A DNA stretch of 64,000 bases from Tetracladium setigerum (taxonomy: Eukaryota > Ascomycota > Leotiomycetes > Helotiales). Positions 1-12,900 of the stretch are shown here, one piece after another. The DNA lies in NCBI GenBank assembly GCA_031472005.1, contig PZJY01000011.1:2232001-2296000 (forward strand), read 5' to 3'. Made by a program: the position numbers and the translations under genes. Below the pieces are notes generated by a model, which worked only from the letters and a program-made list of their open reading frames with translations, was not told where the DNA came from and did no database searches. Position 1 is the first letter of the stretch. Each line of letters opens with the position of its first letter.

Positions 1-1318
1 GTTCTTGAATGTGATATTCTTGATATAACCGTATCCGACATTTGGTCCGGCCCATCCCTTAAGTCTTGCTCCGTTCTATGGCATCTCGCGTCAAAATGTG
101 GTTCAATTAGATCTTTGAAGGAAAAAATGTAACTCACCTCAGCGTTCAACATGATGACATCCTCAATGTGCGCATTCGAGATGTAATCCTTGACACCGGC
201 GTACTGTCCGATGGAACCCATGGAGACACCGTGAGTTCCATTGCAGTAGATGTTCTTGACCAGGATATTGGTGGTATTGGGCTTTGGGGAGAAGCAATCG
301 TCGCCGATGTTGACCCATGCGTCGCGGACGGTGAGACCATCAACATTGTATGAATCCCAACCGTCGGTGTTCTTGGGGAGGTTCTGTAGAATGCGGTCAG
401 TCGCGGAAAAGATCAGAAGGATTGTCGCAGTCTTACCTTGTTGGTTGACAAGTTCTCGATGACTACTTTGTCGTAGACCACATTCTTGGCTTGGGAACAT
501 CAGCACAGCTCGCTCGAGAGGGAGAGGAGAGGAAACTTACAAGTAACAACAAAGTTAGTCCAGCAAGGAGATCTCTGAAATCTGATACCCTCAATGTACA
601 AGTTTGTGGCGTTCTCAGCATAGAACAAGATAGGTCTGTAGTAAGTGTTTGTGGGGTCCTATTTCACAACATTAGAACCAGAACTTCGAAATCGTGGTGT
701 GAGGTGAGACTGACGAGAATTTCTCTTCCAGCAAATCCGTCGTACCACGCCTGACCGTTTCCGTCAAGGGTTCCAGTGCCAAAGATCTTGATGTTCTTTC
801 CTCCCCATTTCCAGAAACTGATTGACTTTTGGAATGGGTGGTAGAAGTAGTTGTGTTGCCAGTAAGTGATGTTGTCGGTGAACTGCAGAAGATTCTATTA
901 GTTTCTCCCTTTTAGATCCAGAGGAGACGGGGAAAAGAGCATACCAAAATAGTTCCATCCAACTGAACTTGCACATCATTCAAGAAGGTCAAGTCAAGTG
1001 TCTTTCCAATCACAAAGGTCTTTCCCTTTGGCAAAACCAAAGTTCCACCCTTATTCGCCTGTTTGATACCCTTTAAGAAGTCGGCGGAGATGTCATCAGT
1101 ATCGTTTTTGGAGGCTCGGATATAGACTTTGCGACGATGGTTGGCTGGGGTGGGTGGTAAGGGTGGTGCTTTTTGAACTCATCGCAAGTCTTTGGAAGAT
1201 GCGAGGGGTAACCGTGGAATGGATCTGGGTGCGCGCTTCTCTCAACTGTAGGGACAGCGGTTGCCAGAGAAGGGAGAATGGCGAGGATAGAACCGAGGGC
1301 GGAAAGATTGAACAACAT
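1..1318 (-). CDS. Exopolygalacturonase, GH28 (5' part; 3' end outside window)
   Basis: Secreted pectin-degrading enzyme that would release galacturonate from the ends of polygalacturonan. The start at 1318 gives a signal peptide (MLFNLSALGSILAILPSLAT). The mature part then runs through VYIRASKNDTDDIS, GGTLVLPKGKTF and, downstream, the GH28 catalytic blocks NTDGWD, GDDC and GTHGVSMGS, then ARLKGWAG at the left edge. I read six exons: 1318-945, 882-715, 658-541, 489-437, 383-138 and 75 to the edge. Introns are 51-62 bp; the one ending at 490 uses an AAG acceptor. Exon 1 changes frame between HHPYHPP and RRKVYIRAS. Adding one base in a C4 run (G4 on the + strand, 1147-1150) joins the two. The exo type is inferred from overall similarity to fungal exo-PGs; family membership is certain. 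Confidence 0.88.
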
Positions 1319-2740
1319 GATTGCGGTTGTTGAGGGTCACTTGCGTTCAAGATTGATGGAACAGCTCAAGCTACAGAAAGAAAGAAAAGAAAGAGCTCCA
1401 ACAAGGTGCCTGAACACATGTTTATAGATTCCTGATGGGTAGCTTGAGCTCTCCCCAGGAACCAAAGTCTTTTTTTCCATGCCTGCCTTGTCCTGCATTT
1501 CAGTACATCGGAGGTTTGCCGAGGAAAATCTCAAAGTCCACGAATGAGAATGCCCAGACGGTTGATTGTATCTTGGAGAAAGCTTCGGTAGCTTGTCGAT
1601 GCTTGTCTAGCTTGGCCCGTTATTTTACCTGCATATTTATCCAGATTTGGGGACCCCGGCAGCAAATGGGCCGTTAATTTACATCAGAAGAAAGTGCAGA
1701 AAGGGTGGCACCATTGGCAGAAGAGAGGAATTATAGAAGAATAGAATAGCAAGAGAATAGCAAGTTTCTGAGGTCGATTTGATCTGTGGAGACGACTCTA
1801 ACAATGGTTTACAATGGATCCCCTCGTCGTCGACTCTTGCGGGGTAAAAAGACCCTGGACCTGCATACGAGTCAGCCACCCGAGCCGGGGATGCCAAGAT
1901 ATATATTGCACTTCCTCCATGTACCAACTCTCAGCTGATCGGATGACAAGACTTTTTCAACGTATAATAAGATGAAGCGAGCAGGCATAGATAATACATA
2001 ATGTAATACAAACGTTCATAGACGATGGAAAAAACATTCTCCGAATGGGTGCCTGCGGGGTAGGTGTTGGTAGATTTAGAGTATCGGATGTGGAGAATGA
2101 TCTTATGTGAAGAATCCGGGGCATGGGGAAATAAGTTTTCATCCCCACCCAGGCGGGTAGGGAGGGACGAGTAGCTCAGTTGCTCCAGGGATTCACATTT
2201 CTCCTTGGTTCAGAAGGGGGAACTACCCCAGATCAAAAGTTCACTTCAAGTGGCTGGCATTTCCGAGGCAAGGGGAGCGACAAGGATGTTGGAAAGATAG
2301 TTCGGACAACCTCCGATGAAACAACAAGAGGCACGATCTTCTACCAAACATTTGGAAATGAGAATTCATCTTAGTAAATAAACACCAATTTGTGCTGAAA
2401 CAATGAACGCCACGAGAAGGCAATTAAATGAGATGAGATGGCTTCGAATGAAATGAGATGAGTGCATAGAACTCGCAAGTCGTAAGTCTCAGGAGACGGC
2501 GAAAAATACAGTACGCCTTTTGTCAGAACTTGAAAGAAGACTGCTCACATGCACTCGGCTTCGCCCGAGATCCTAGGACTGGCTTGCCCTCCCACCTTTC
2601 AGTCGTCCGTCAAGTTAAATATTCCACCGTCCCTCTCCGTCTTGGCTAAAGATCCACAAGTCGAGCCCGTACTGTACTGTACTTGCAGTTGAAAATCCAA
2701 CTTTGGATGATGATTCAACGCAGTGCGTAAATTCCGTCCA
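1319..2740. other. Intergenic, promoter side of the exopolygalacturonase
   Basis: No convincing coding sequence. Short AT-rich tracts (tatatatt near 1903) and a GAGATGA-rich stretch near 2430-2465 are visible. A tRNA-like A-box (TAGCTCAGTTG, about 2172) is present, but no cloverleaf can be drawn around it. Confidence 0.5.
1654..1890. promoter_or_regulatory. Putative CreA-type sites upstream of the exopolygalacturonase
   Basis: Two hexamers fitting the carbon-catabolite repressor consensus SYGGRG lie upstream of the gene at 1318: CCCCGG at 1654-1659 (CCGGGG on the minus strand) and CCGGGG at 1885-1890. Pectinase genes are classical CreA targets. Such short sites also occur by chance, so this is only a suggestion. 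Confidence 0.3.
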
Positions 2741-3291
2741 TTAGTCGCCCACGATTTTCAAAATCTTAAGCTGTGGTTTCCAAATGCCAAGAAACGCTGA
2801 TGAATCGGACTCTTGTTGGTCGCCATGCTCCTGTTCTTTGTTGCAACTTTTACTCTTGGGTTCCTTCAGAGATTTCATGATTCTTTTCTTGTCTTGATGA
2901 GGTGCATTTCTCGGGTCGCATCCTACGGTCGAAGTCTGCCCATCATCTGAATCCGCACCGCGAAAGGTCCCGGAAGCTAATATTGGGATCTTAGGAAGAA
3001 AGAAAGCAAACCCATTCTGGATTTTGCGGTTGAAGTTGCCATCAAAGCAGCGAAGACTCGAGAAGAACAGAAAACCAAGCCAAGTTCTAGCTCGCAGATA
3101 CTTACTCTTGAACGACCTTTTTGCTCTGTTACGAGCAGGTTGCTTGATCTGCCATCGTGGACAACCACCAACTCGCACCTCTTCAACAGATCTTGCTCAA
3201 TATTTTGAGGGGCGTGCCTAGCATGTGTGTTGTTTGCGAATGAGTTGTCAATTTCTGCACGAAGGTTGCATAGTTGTCGTGCTGATTCCAT
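2741..3291 (-). CDS. Possible small hypothetical protein (two exons)
   Basis: Not recognised. An ATG at 3291 opens a 62-codon exon that ends exactly at a canonical donor (GTAAGT, intron 3017-3105, 89 bp, acceptor CCAG). It resumes in phase 0 for 92 codons to a TAA at 2741, giving 153 residues. The protein is polar and Lys/Ser/Asp-rich in its second half, with no domain, signal peptide or membrane segment. Frame conservation across a good splice pair is the only support. Upstream of 3291 the same frame looks coding-like but carries several stops (about 3300-3770), so this may be the tail of a decayed gene. Confidence 0.28.
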
Positions 3292-4826
3292 CGAAGGTTT
3301 CTGCTTCCTCTGTAATGTACCGAGTTCTGCTCTTTCAAGACGAGAATTTATCCTTCAACGATGATTCTAGCAGCGAGCACACGATACCGTTCTACGCATA
3401 CCAAATCCATCTGATTTGTTTCTCTGTTCACGGTTGGTTGCTCAACCAGCAATTTCCCTCCCATCTCTTCTGTCATGTGTTTGCGATGTCGAATTATTTG
3501 ACCGGCGTGAGTGGGTTGATTTTGATCTCTACTCCTGCACTTTGCATCGAAAGTCTCGTAAAGCAAAGTCGTCCCATCTTCCAAGAAGTTCCAGGTTGTT
3601 TGGGGTGCCTGCAATCAAAATGCGTGTGTAGACATCGCTCAACTCCGGAGGTAATAGTTACAACATGCTTGCTTTTGCCTCCCGTTTTCGAACCTCGGCC
3701 TGCATTCAAACTCCAGCGGTCAAAGGAATTGGTCGTGTGTCAACAAAGTCCCCCAGGCGAACAGAAAGACGCATTCAGTCAAAGCAGAAGAGATTTTGTT
3801 TGGTGAAAAGTTTGAAACTGTTGAATGCGAATAATGGTTACCCAGGAAGGAATGCGACGGCAATGCGAGAGATTTCGTGAAGTTGTTGTTGGTATTGCGT
3901 TTGTTGTTTCGGGAGAATACAGTACGACCACACCCGAGATTTTAACGCCCATGACAGTATGACACTGCCAAGCCTTTCAATCTTGACAATGCAGGTTTGA
4001 CTTGATGGGAATTCGGGATTCTATTGTTATGTCTTGCTTGTTGGAATTATAAATATGTATTCAAAAAGAATATATAATCTATGCGTTTATTTGACAAAGT
4101 TGACGCGTTCGTGATTCCATCCTCCCATCTATCTATTTTCAGTCAAATCTCTTCTCAGACATATCCACTCACTCACTCCCACGCATGCAGGAGCACAACC
4201 TCACTCACCCATCCCATCCCATTATTCAAACCTCCCTCCGCTCACCTTATCTCATCTCACCACATCACATCTCACCACATCGCATCGCCTCACGCTCAAC
4301 TCTCCGATCATCATGAACTTCCACACAGCCTCCCTCCCTTCTCGTCCCGTCCTCGCCAAGATGAAAATAGGGAGCTTGGCACCGGGAGTTTCTGGCAGCC
4401 GGCAATGACAAGATGCGGGGACGAGCTGATCTCGGAAGGCGTTGTCAAGCAGCCCTCACCACATACAGTACATATGAAAGCCTTTCCCCCACACTTTTGG
4501 CATTCTATTCTCGTTCTCTCATTTATTATATCTTCACTTTTTCCCTTTTCGCGCAATTGAGTTGGTGGTCATCGAAGAGCAGAAATGAAATCGTGGCCTG
4601 ATTGTTTTGTATCCTGAAACCAGCGGTGTGAAAAAGTAAGTCGCGCGTGTGTGTGTGATTTTGAGAAATGACCAGCCCTCGCCTGGGCGAGAAACTCTTG
4701 GGCCGAGAATAATCGATAAGTGAAAAAATTCTATTCTAACGTCGCAACAGAACATCCGACTCTCATTCTCATTCTGGCACCTCAATTGCCCCAATTTCGC
4801 AAGCAATTGATTGATTTTCGATCATC
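3292..4826. other. Intergenic, including CT-rich leader of the ZIP gene
   Basis: No gene supported. Around 4110-4330 the + strand is strongly C/T-rich with imperfect repeats of CACATCTCACCACATC, as expected for a fungal promoter or 5' UTR. A short GT run occurs near 4643-4656. The open frame at 4081-4560 is low complexity and is not considered coding. Confidence 0.5.
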
Positions 4827-6194
4827 ATGGGTTCCTCATCCCTTGCGGCGCAACTCGCCAAACGAGCAGGAAGCTCACTCGATCGACCAGCATGTGAATC
4901 CCCTGGCAATGTCGCCGATTACAACTTCCCCCTTCACATCGGCGCCGTCTTCATCATCCTCGCCGTCTCAGGCTCAGCGTGTGCTTTCCCCCTCCTCGTT
5001 ATCAAAGCGCCCCGTCTACGCATTCCTCCGACCTTCCTCTTCGTCGTTCGCCACTTTGGAACAGGTGTTCTGCTCGCCACCGCCTTTGTGCATTTACTTC
5101 CTACCGCTTTCCTGTCGTTAACGGATCCTTGTTTGCCGGCGTTTTGGAATGAGAAATACCCTGCTATGGCGGGCGCGTTGGCGTTGGCGGCTGTGTTTTT
5201 GATTGCGATCATAGAGATGGTGTTTTCCCCGGCTGGGAAGAATGGATGTGCTATGCCTCATCATGTGATGGAGGAGAGTGTTGCGAAGAAGGCCGAGACG
5301 GCATCACCTCCAGAGATTCAGAGTGTGAGCCCAAGAGATGCAGAGACTAGACGTAGGACTTGACTTCCCCTTCTTGCCGAGCGGGACGAAGCTGACGCGT
5401 AAACAGCACCAATCACCGTTCTTCACTCTAGAAATAGCAGCACAGGACGAGAACTGCAGAGAGTAACACAGAAAAGTGTAGCTCTCGACGCCTTGGAGCG
5501 AAAACAGCAAGGGGACTACACCCGAAAGGAAGTAGACTCCGAGCCAGCTGAACCGATCAACGAATTGCATCTCACGACCACGAAGGAGCAAAAGCAGAAG
5601 AAAGCCTTGATGCAATGCCTACTCCTAGAGATGGGCATTCTTTTTCATAGCGTCTTCATTGGAATGGCGTTGAGTGTGGCGGTTGGGAATGATTTTATTG
5701 TTTTATTAATCGCGATAACTTTTCATCGTGAGTCCACCCTTCCCTTTCTGCATCACATGACTGACAGAATTGTAGAAACATTCGAAGGTCTGGCGCTCGG
5801 TTCTCGAATCGCTGCTTTGGAATGGAAATCCAAAGCCTGGCAACCATGGCTCATGGCATTCGCATATGGATGCACGTAAGTGGCTCCCACTCCCACCCTT
5901 CCCTACCTCTCCTACTCAACTAACAAAACTTACAGAACACCACTTGGTCAAGCCCTCGGCCTCGCAACCCATACACTCTACATACCCGGCTCTCAAGTCG
6001 GTCTCCTCATGGTCGGAATCATGAACGCCATCTCAGCAGGTCTATTGACCTTCACCTCGCTCGTCGATCTCCTGAGTGAGGATTTCTTGAGCGATGAGAG
6101 TTGGACTGTGTTGAAAGGTAGCAAGAGGGTTTATGCTTGTTTGCTTGTTGGCGCTGGGGCGTTTGGGATGAGTTTGATTGGGGCTTGGGCTTGA
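4827..6194 (+). CDS. ZIP-family zinc/iron transporter
   Basis: Plasma-membrane importer of Zn2+ (possibly Fe2+) of the fungal Zrt/ZIP family. Four exons (4827-5352, 5407-5727, 5776-5875, 5936-6194) join in perfect frame to 401 residues, with introns of 54, 48 and 60 bp carrying CTGAC or similar branch sites. An extracellular N-terminus precedes three membrane segments. A long variable, charged cytoplasmic loop follows (residues about 150-230). The second half has the family's metal-binding helices, with HSVFIGMALS (TM4) and HQTFEGLALGSR (TM5), and ends in the usual short hydrophobic tail. Family is certain; the His-rich loop motif of high-affinity Zrt proteins is weak here, so metal and affinity cannot be called. 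Confidence 0.94.
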
Positions 6195-9100
6195 GATTTT
6201 AGGATGGGACGTATGAAAGATAGATGTGGGAATGATGGGGAAAAGATAAAGGATCTTGATCAATGATCGATCCTTGAGTATTGATGATTATACGCATGCG
6301 TTTAACGTTTTATTAAACAGAGATTTAAAATGTGCCTGCAAAGGTCGGTGGAGGTATCCTAGAGTACACGGCATCATACCTAATTGAATAATAGAGGATA
6401 ATATTCCAAATATCTCTCATCAGTCGCTGTCCTTGTGCGGGAAATTCATGTAACTCATCCGGTTCTCGATTTGGTTTCCAACCATCAACGCCCATAAACT
6501 TGCCTTTGACTTCCACAATGCTCATTCGCCTTCTCGGTAATCACAATCCTCCTCCTCTTCCCCCATTCACCCTGTGAGTTTACTCCTGGTGTCCTTCTCG
6601 GTCTATTCAATATAGTGCCTTCCCCTCCCCGCCGATCGAGATTTTCGAGATCCAAATTCTAAAAATCACATGCCGCCGTAGCTGCGAAACTATTGAGAAA
6701 CGACGAGTAGCAAAACCCAATACCTACCATAGGTACATATGAACATCACGTGTTCACGCTAGCAAATGTTTCTTTTTGGTGTTGGTGTCGTCATCTTGAC
6801 ATGCCCAGAAGCCACTTCACACTACCTACTACAGTACGAAGTACCCCCCAAAAAGAGGGGAGCTACAATGTTGCCCATTGGCCCATGTTGGAGGACTTGG
6901 ACCCGATGGTTAGTACTGTGTGCTATAGTAGTGCGTTAAAGCTACTGTACAATACAGGACAGTATCAAGAGTCTTTCCCCATTGTTTCAAGATCGGGGAG
7001 AGAGTGATGAGATTGAGATTGAGATTTTAACGGTGCGAGAAAGTCCCGAGTAGGATGTAGCTACAGTATGTGCAACAGGTGAAAGAGAGCGCAAGAGGGG
7101 TGGAGGATTAAATAAGATGTACTCGGTAGCTCGCGTGTCAGACTCGCATTTTGTTTTTGAAAAGAATAATTTGAAGGGTTTACTGAAAGATGTTTGTCTC
7201 GTATCGCATCGCGTTTTTGAGTTCGGGATCTTCTGTATGGGATGGGGTCGCTGTTGATATACTGCATCACCGCCATCAGGTAAAGATTAAAATCCAGAGG
7301 TTTTTGTGTTCAGGGTCCATGACACATAACCTACCTATTATTCTATTACCGTATTTCTTCACATTTATCTACCTAGCCGAGAAGAAGTGCCGTAGCTCGC
7401 ATAGCAATACTTGTACACCCGTAGGGAGAGGTAATATCGCACGCATCAGTGATGAGCCACAACATACAGTATCAGCCAACCCCAATGTGCGCATTGAGCG
7501 GCACAATAATTCGTCTCAAGGCCATCCTACCTATTTGCGTAATTTACGAACAATTATCTGCAGGCTCAATAATTGCAGCCACCTGCAACCATCAGATCAT
7601 GGACTGATCTCGATACATTACCCAAGACATGCAAGTTCGTGAATGTACTGCTCTGCTTACCTACATGCTATGTCGTCCAATGATGGGGATAAGCGAGGTG
7701 TACTCGGCACTGTGCTGTTCATCGACGAGAGGAGAGGAGGACCGCCGAGGGATACCCGCCTCAGATGTGCGTTTGGATTTTTATTGTGGGAGTCGTACAA
7801 TTTTTCCCTGATTATTTAATGAAACAGGGAGAACTTTAGGCAAGGAATAGAAAGGGTGACAACTACTGGGTGAAGGGTACGAAGTAAAACTCGGAAATAT
7901 GAGCGGGAAAACGATACCGTTGCAAATTTTAGAGTTAACGACAATATAAAACGAGGGCAAAGAAATGGACAGAGCCCCTCAAGCCTGTACTGGAAATCAG
8001 CCACCGGCCACTGGTAGATTGTGTTTCTCTCGAGATGAGGCCGTGTCATGAACCTTCGTTTTTCTCAATTTAAAAAACCCATGCCTTTGGCGCCCAGCCA
8101 CGAGGAGCAGAATCAGAACATCTTCTTTCCGAGTATTCAGCGGTCTTGCAGGTAAAGTACTCGAGTGGTGTACCTGAACTTTACTAATGGTGGGGCACCG
8201 GGGATCATATCCTTCACACAAGTGCCGAGAGATTGGCATTTCTTGGCTCCGGCTTTTGCGTATTCTGAAATTGCTTGTGAACGGTGGTATTGTCGGCGGA
8301 GTTAAGGAGGGCATACATATTGGGAGAATTCTTGACATGAGCCAAATTAAAATGAGATTTCGACGCAGTTAAAGGGTCCGTAGAAGGTATGAAGAAAGAA
8401 TGGAGACCGTTTTCTAGATTTTCAAACATCTCCGTAATATGGATGCAGAATGATTGTTTTACACATCGGAATGGACAGGACCAGTTGGCCGATACGGCGG
8501 AAGTCACTGTAACGGCGAGACGGTACCGACTGAGTAACTGGATGACTGTATGTTCTAGAATCGAAAGCAAAACCTGCGGCTAGGGTTATGTGGAGAAGAG
8601 TCCACTCTGGGTAATTTATTTGTTGCCGGGAAGCGAAATATATACGATATGCGAAGAAGTCAGTGTCAATGGGTATACTCCGCAGGATGCTTGTTCTCCT
8701 TGGACAACCTCATAGGGAACTCGTTACCAAACAATAGCTTATTGTTGCCAGATAATTGCGCAACTTGTTCATGAACCTCATAGATCATATTCAATTGAGA
8801 TGAAATAGCTCCTACAGCACAGTTACGACTTTCTTCACTGCTCTCTATGACGCAAACGGCGCTTTAAATTCTTCGGACAACTTCACATTCTTTGTTGTCC
8901 GAGTACGTAGCACACTCCACCCCTGTGGAGCTCCCCCAATTATAGAGCACACCAGAGCACAAGGGCGATCTTTCTACAGCGACAGCACCTCAGACAACCT
9001 TATTTTCACATCCACCACACGCCCCCGTCGCCTCCCAGGGCATCGGAGACCACGGACGCAGCAAGCCCCTCTAAGTCCGGTGCAGCAGTGCGCGTCACGA

Positions 9101-9902
9101 AATGAGGCTTCACCATCACCATGAGTTGATGTGTGTGATGACTGTGAATGGGTCGACGGGGTCCGGGATGAGGGCTGAATTGCCGCGGGAGGTCTGAAGC
9201 ACTCTGGCTCACTCATCGCCATGCAGCACAACAGCATTTCTGGGCGATACACAACAGAGTTTTGGCTCTGGAGCAGGTTATCTAATTGGCTCCATGTGTC
9301 TCTCATCTCCAAGTCACACAAAACTCTACCTGGGGTATGAACTATGAACTCGCACCGACAACAGAGGCAAGGGGTGAGGTTCATGGACATGAAATGAAAT
9401 GATTGATTGTGATGGTTTTTGGCTGACTGTGCCCGCCAAGCTAAGCGACAGATCGAAGGAATGGATGGATGGATTGATTCGGGCAGAAGTACAAAGGAAA
9501 GTAAGACGCCCATCAAGGACTTACGGACGTTTTGAAGATTTCATACTCTCCGGATTCCTCAGCCTCTTCGTTCTGTCCGGTCCGGTGGTGCATTATTATC
9601 AACATCTGTTGTTCTCGCTAATTCGTTCGTCCTCCTTCTCGTCGGACTCGGACAAATCCAAACAACAAAGTTTTCGATGACCTCACCCAGCACAACGGAC
9701 ACACACTCATATTCTCCGAGCTCAAAGTCAACAGATACAAAGCTGAAAGGGTGCCCATTATTGATTTGATTTTCATACAATAATCATCGCAGTTCATTTC
9801 AAACCAACTCAATTCAATTCAATTCGAAGGTTGCAGAGTTCGGTAATTTGGCGATAGCCTCCCAGAAACTATACATACTGGTCAACCTATCAACAAATCA
9901 CG
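6195..9902. other. 3.7 kb gene-poor stretch before the ABC transporter
   Basis: Apart from the possible remnant at 6325-6659 I see no supported gene. Open frames of 118-180 codons (for example 8214-8570 and 8974-9516 on the minus strand, 7190-7642 on the plus) have no recognisable motifs, sensible splice partners or protein-like composition. The final kilobase probably holds the transporter's promoter. Confidence 0.45.
6325..6659 (-). pseudogene. Possible coding remnant or frameshifted small gene
   Basis: Not recognised. Two protein-like blocks lie end to end in different frames. From 6659, just after a good acceptor (TTTTTAG), comes NLDLENLDRRGGEGTILNRP and on to GEWGKRRRIVITEKANE. Next comes a frame opening at 6525 with VEVKGKFMGVDGWKPNREPD and DELHEFPAQGQRLMRDIWNI, ending at a TAA at 6325. 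Composition is that of real protein, and the two blocks abut within a few codons, so a single coding region with an indel is likely. A 5' exon was not found. Confidence 0.3.
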
Positions 9903-12900
9903 ATGGCGACCGAGAAGAGAGAGGAGTTCTTCCCTATTAGGACAAACAGTACCCCTCACCACAATAACGGCGGAGAACAACACGAAAATGGCTATCCAGC
10001 CAACGAGATTGAGCAGCTCGACGACAGACCGCCCACGCTGGCTCACACCAACAGTTCGACAGATTATGACCCCGAATCTCCAGTACTCACTCGTTCTGCA
10101 ACTACAAGATCACAACGCCTAACAAGGCAGAACACATTCGAGCCAATTCATACTGGCGACAGAGCAGCATTGCAGAGACTCGCTTCGGAGTTCAGTGGGA
10201 ATGATGGAGGATTATCCAGAATTGGAACGCGAGCTTCAGTGGTTTTATCAAAACAGGATACCTTGGCTGGAATTCAGATTGACGATCCAGTCTTGGACCC
10301 CAATTCCCCGCAGTTTGATGTATACAAATGGGCTCGAATGGTATGCGCATCCTCCTGTTCCAAGATCTGTGAATTTGGTGCGAGAAAGCTAACTTGTGCT
10401 GAAGCTCATTCGTGGAGCCGACGAGAGACATGTAGTCCGACGCCGTGCAGGCATCGTCTGGAAGAACTTGAAAGTTTGCGGTTCGGGATCTGCAATTAAC
10501 TTGCAAAAGGATGTGGCATCAACACTCATGGCGCCACTCAGGTTTCGTGAATTCTTTGGCAAGGGTCCCGAGAAGACTATTCTTAATGATTTTGAGGGTG
10601 TTTTGAAGTCTGGAGAAATGTTGATTGTGCTTGGACGACCTGGAAGCGGCTGTTCAACACTGTTGAAGACTCTCATGGGAGAGCTCGCCGGATTAGATAT
10701 GAAGTCTCAGTCCGAGATTCACTACAATGGCAAGTTTTCTTCCCTATCTCTTACAAAGCTCTAAGAACTAATTCCCTGTAGGTATCACGCAAGAACAGAT
10801 GCTCAAAAAGTTCAAGGGAGAGATTGTCTACAATCAAGAAGTCGACAAGCACTTCCCTCATCTCACAGTCGGACAGACTCTAGAATTTGCTGCACGAGTC
10901 CGAACACCCCAAAATCGAGCGATAACTTCAAGAGAAGAACATGCCAAACACATGGCTGCAGTTATGATGAACATATTTGGTCTTTCCCACACGTACAATA
11001 CTAAAGTCGGAAATGACTTCGTTCGAGGTGTTTCTGGCGGCGAAAGAAAACGTGTCAGTATTGCAGAGATGGCCCTCGCAGGTTCGCCAATTGCTTCTTG
11101 GGACAACTCGACAAGAGGTCTTGATGCAGCCACTGCGCTTGAGTTCACCAAATCACTTCGACTGTCGTCAAACCTCGCTGGAACGGTCCAATTGGTTGCA
11201 ATCTACCAGGCTTCGCAAGCCATTTATGATGTCTTTGATAAGGCGGTTGTTTTGTACTCCGGACGCCAGATTTACTTCGGTCCTTGCGACGAAGCCAAGG
11301 AATTTTTCGAAGAGATGGGATGGGAGTGTCCTCCTCGCCAAACTACCGGAGATTTCCTCACTTCCATCACAAACCCAAGCGAACGTAAGGTCCGCCCTGG
11401 TTTTGAGAAGAAAGTACCTCGCACCCCAGAAGAGTTTGAATTGTACTGGAAAGCCTCTCCGCAATACCAGGCACTAAAGGCGGAAATTGCCGAGCACGAA
11501 GAAGAATTCCCAATGGGAGGCAAGACTTTGGAAGAGTTTCAGGATAGCCGGAAGGGCATGCAATCTAAGCACGTTCGACTTGATTCGCCCTACACCATCA
11601 GTGTGCCCATGCAAATCAGATACAATACCCAACGCGCCTACCAAAGATTGTGGAACGATCGAACTGCAACCATCACCACCATCATCGGACAGATTGTCAT
11701 GGCTTTAATCATTGGTTCAATCTTTTACGGAACGCCAACAAACACAGCTTCTTTCTTCCAGAAGGGAGGCGTCCTCTTCTTTGCTGTATGTGCTACTTGG
11801 GACCAATTCATCAGAAGAGTGCTAATTCAGAACAGGTTTTGCTCAACGCCCTCATTGCACTTGCGGAAATCAATACTCTCTACGCCCAACGTCCCATCGT
11901 ACAAAAGCAAGCTTCTTACGCATTCTATCATCCTTTTACCGAAGCGATGGCTGGAATCGTGGCTGATATACCAGTTAAATTCATCATCGCCACTTGCTTT
12001 AACGTCATTCTATACTTCCTATCGGGCTTACAAGCGAAAGCTGACAAGTTCTTCGTCTTCTTCTTGTTTAATTTTGTTGCCATATTGACGGTCAGCAAAG
12101 CCCTTCGTGCGTTGGGAGAAGTGCTAATATGTGATGCAGATGTCTCAAATTTATCGGTCAATTGCCGCAGCTACGAAAACAGTCTCACAGGCTCTTGCCA
12201 TCGCAGGTGTTACAACTTTGGCTATCGTTATCTACACTGGATATATCATTCCTCGACCGGAAATGCACCCTTGGTTCAAATGGATTTCCTGGATTAATCC
12301 CGTCGCGTATGCATTCGAGGCACTTTTCGTGAACGAGCTGCACGGTCAGGAATTCATTTGCTCGCAACTTGTCCCGTCCGGTGGAGCATACAATCCTACG
12401 GGAAATGAGTTCATCTGTGCTGTTGCAGGTGCTGTACAGGGACAGTGAGTTCTCACATTGACAATACTGTATTGCAATCTTGCTAACCTTTTGCTCAGGA
12501 TGACGGTTCTTGGTGATGACTACCTTCAAACTCAATTCCAGTACTCATACTCCCACATCTGGAGAAATCTTGGCTTCATGTTTGCTTTCATGATCTTCTT
12601 CCTATTCGTATACTTGGCTGCTACCGAGTACAACTCCACCACCGACAGTTCTGCTGAAGTCCTCGTCTTCCGCCGTGGTCATGTCCCATCACATCTCCAG
12701 GCTGCAGAAAAGGCCGCCAGAAGCGACGAGGAAGCTCCGATGACCGACGCTGGGAATGAAAAGGGAGATGATTCTGTTCAACAAAAGGAGCAAGAAGCGC
12801 AAGTCAGTGCTCTCGCCCCTCAGACAGATGTTTTCACTTGGACCGATGTGAAATACGATATCAAGATCAAGGGAGAGCCTCGACGACTCCTGGACAACGT

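Noticed and set aside
2165..2240. tRNA-like A-box (TAGCTCAGTTG) followed by a GGTTCAGAAGG B-box-like word
   Set aside because: No acceptor stem, anticodon stem or plausible cloverleaf can be formed around these words.
3225..3806. 193-codon open frame on the plus strand
   Set aside because: It is antisense to a more protein-like minus-strand frame, Cys- and hydrophobic-rich without order, and has no motif.
4081..4560. 159-codon open frame upstream of the ZIP gene
   Set aside because: Low-complexity CT-rich leader; the translation is His/Ser/Pro repeats.
8974..9516. 180-codon minus-strand open frame in the ABC transporter promoter
   Set aside because: No domain, no conserved-looking block, irregular composition; length alone is not enough.
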